In this document: one piece after another, positions 62,607 through 64,000 of the stretch
How positions within the stretch are numbered: the stretch's first letter is position 1
Layout: every line of letters begins with the position of its first letter
Assembly: GCF_003471165.1 (NCBI RefSeq)
Contig: NZ_QRIL01000008.1
Span: 76,975 to 140,974, forward strand
Direction of reading: 5' to 3'
Length of the DNA: 64,000 nucleotides
From: Ruminococcus sp. AM22-13
Lineage (GTDB): Bacteria > Bacillota > Clostridia > Lachnospirales > Lachnospiraceae
Made by a program: the position numbers and the translations under genes
Notes under the pieces: generated by a model
The model's input: the letters and a program-made list of their open reading frames with translations, nothing else
The model's database searches: none
What the model was told of the DNA's origin: nothing

Positions 62607-63023
62607 TTGCCCGGACACGGGCGTATTTTCTTACTTATTGTCCGGATACGGACAGTTTACGCTGTTCCCTTGCCAGCCTTTTTTCATTTTTTTGAAAAAT
62701 CCTGCCTTTTCCATCTCAATCTCTTTTTTCATAAAAACAGTTCTTTTTTGATCTTTTATCTTGTCGACTGTTTTTGTTATACCATGAATCGCGTTGAAGA
62801 ACAAGCGTTCTTTCCTGTTTTTTTGCAATTCATCTCCTACCTGTAGAGGAAAGAGAATACTTAAATGAAAAACTAAATTCCAGTTTTGGACCAAATGCAA
62901 GAGTAAATTCCATATAGGTCGAAGTTACTTTTGCACACATATTTGCCATATTGTCTTTGATAATCATTACTCCGTATAATGTACTTGCAGCTGATTGCCT
63001 GCCTGTGCAGATTGGAGATAATT

Positions 63024-64000
63024 ATGAAGAATAAAGGCAATCAGAAACATTTAACATTTGAACAGCGTGTTGATATCGAGAAAGGTCTTACTGAGAATAA
63101 AAGCTTCGCTGAAATTGGACGAATTATTGGTAAAAATCCATCTACCATATCAAAGGAAGTACGTCTCCACGCACATACAAAAGAACGTCCGGATTCAGGT
63201 TACACTCATCCGCCATGTATTCATCGCAAGAACTGTAAGATGACATGCTTGTGTGATAAGATGTGTGGCATTCATTGTAAGCTTTGCAGAAAACCATCCT
63301 TTCGCTGCACTGATATATGTCCCGCATATGAGACAGCTGAATGTGAGAAACTGAATAAACCACCCTACGTATGTAATGGCTGTGGTAAAAAGACCCATTG
63401 TCTTATGCCCAGAAGGTTTTATTCATCCAAATATGCCCATGATGAGTACCGTAGCGTGCTAGTCGATTGCAGAGCCGGCATTAACCAGACTCCGGAAAGC
63501 ATTCAATCCATGAATGATTTATTGGTTCCATTGATCAAGGAGAAACATCAGTCCATCGGTCATATTTATGCTACTCATGCAGAAGAATTGGGTTGCTCCA
63601 GAAGAACACTTTACTCCTACATCAATGATTGTGTATTCGATGTCCGCAATGGTGACTTAAGGCGTTCTGTACGTTATAAGAAACGCAAGAAACCTACACA
63701 GACCAGTGCAAAAGATCGTTCTTATCGTCAAGGTCATAACTACGAAGATTTCCAGAATTATATGAAAGATCATCCAGATATAAATGTTGTGGAAATGGAC
63801 TGCGTGGAAGGAAAGAAAGGCGAAAGCCGTGCCCTCTTGACCTTTACATTCCGCAACTGCAATCTTATGCTTATGTTCCTGTTGGAATATCAAGACCAGG
63901 AATGCGTGTTAGAGGTCTTTGTATGGCTTGAAACAGTGTTGGGGCAGGATGCATTCAAAAAGCTTTTTCCGGTGATTCTCACGGATGGAGGTTCAGAATT
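63024..64000 (+). CDS. IS30-family transposase (C-terminus beyond window)
   Basis: At least 325 residues, cut by the window edge. The N-terminus has the IS30 HTH (LTFEQRVDIEKGLTENKSF, IGRIIGKNPSTISKEVR), then a Cys-rich region (CKMTCLCDKMCGIHCKLC, CNGCGKKTHC) as in Firmicute IS30 members, then the DDE catalytic domain with the first Asp in VVEMDCVEG and the second in VILTDGGSE near the edge. ATG 63024 follows GGAGATAATT. It looks intact to the edge. The right inverted repeat lies outside; the left one was not identified. Confidence 0.9.
   Translation, partial: MKNKGNQKHLTFEQRVDIEKGLTENKSFAEIGRIIGKNPSTISKEVRLHAHTKERPDSGYTHPPCIHRKNCKMTCLCDKMCGIHCKLCRKPSFRCTDICPAYETAECEKLNKPPYVCNGCGKKTHCLMPRRFYSSKYAHDEYRSVLVDCRAGINQTPESIQSMNDLLVPLIKEKHQSIGHIYATHAEELGCSRRTLYSYINDCVFDVRNGDLRRSVRYKKRKKPTQTSAKDRSYRQGHNYEDFQNYMKDHPDINVVEMDCVEGKKGESRALLTFTFRNCNLMLMFLLEYQDQECVLEVFVWLETVLGQDAFKKLFPVILTDGGSE

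Larger units (their letters stand above)
62143..63023. other. Non-coding region between aminotransferase and IS30 transposase
   Basis: About 880 bases without a gene that I trust. It contains repeat B (62310-62368), an IS605-like element end (62496-62606), a GTCCGGATACGGAC palindrome near 62640-62653 and the upstream part of the IS30 element. Confidence 0.6.

Noticed and set aside
62631..62900. 89-residue minus-strand frame
   Set aside because: No homology, no ribosome site, mixed composition; probably chance frame in a remnant region.

Overview
This window looks like chromosomal DNA of a low-to-moderate G+C Firmicute of class Clostridia, most likely a gut Lachnospiraceae (Blautia or Dorea-like; genus not proven). 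The grounds are AGGAGG-type ribosome binding sites on almost every gene, TTGACA-17-TATAAT promoters, an RF2 gene with programmed frameshift, SecA with a C-terminal SEC-C zinc motif, long-form HPF, DUF975 and NSS membrane proteins, AdhE, and a eukaryote-type HisA. Most genes lie on the minus strand. No rRNA, tRNA or CRISPR array was seen.

Region 1-10 kb: one long minus-strand operon-like run, dppA-B-C-D-F (dipeptide/oligopeptide ABC importer), a DeoR regulator, a CutC-family protein and a large transglutaminase-like protein that runs off the left edge. Region 10-23.5 kb is mostly housekeeping: MscS channel, an HPr-like protein lacking the phosphorylatable His, a LysR regulator, Tex, an M28 peptidase, DUF975, the threonine/lysine entry genes (ACT regulator, hom, lysC), prfB, and a DapF-like protein with both catalytic Cys replaced by Ser.

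Region 24-41 kb: AraC regulator, NSS transporter, secA, malQ, thiD, hpf, hisA (eukaryotic type), a low-complexity lipoprotein, a DacA remnant, dapB and dapA, a corrinoid adenosyltransferase, an SSB-like protein and typA. Region 41-47.7 kb: adhE behind a consensus promoter and a Rex-type operator, a class II aldolase/adducin protein, cardiolipin synthase, a flavodoxin and a small membrane coiled-coil protein.

Region 47.7-57 kb is the accessory sugar/polyol island and the most interesting part. A LacI-controlled operon encodes a ketose-bisphosphate aldolase, its LacI regulator, an FGGY sugar kinase and a 680-residue fusion of a GatD-like zinc dehydrogenase with an aldo/keto reductase. It is preceded by a fructuronate-reductase/mannitol-dehydrogenase gene with a divergent ROK regulator, and by two genes (GntP permease, VOC protein) that lost their middles. 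The enzyme set suggests redox-neutral interconversion of an aldose, polyol and ketose, then phosphorylation and aldol cleavage. The 3' part (57-64 kb) has an XRE membrane regulator, a Na/Pi cotransporter, an aminotransferase overlapping a broken FGGY kinase, an IS605-type end and an IS30 transposase cut by the right edge.

Several families of short interspersed palindromic repeats, described below, occupy many intergenic gaps.
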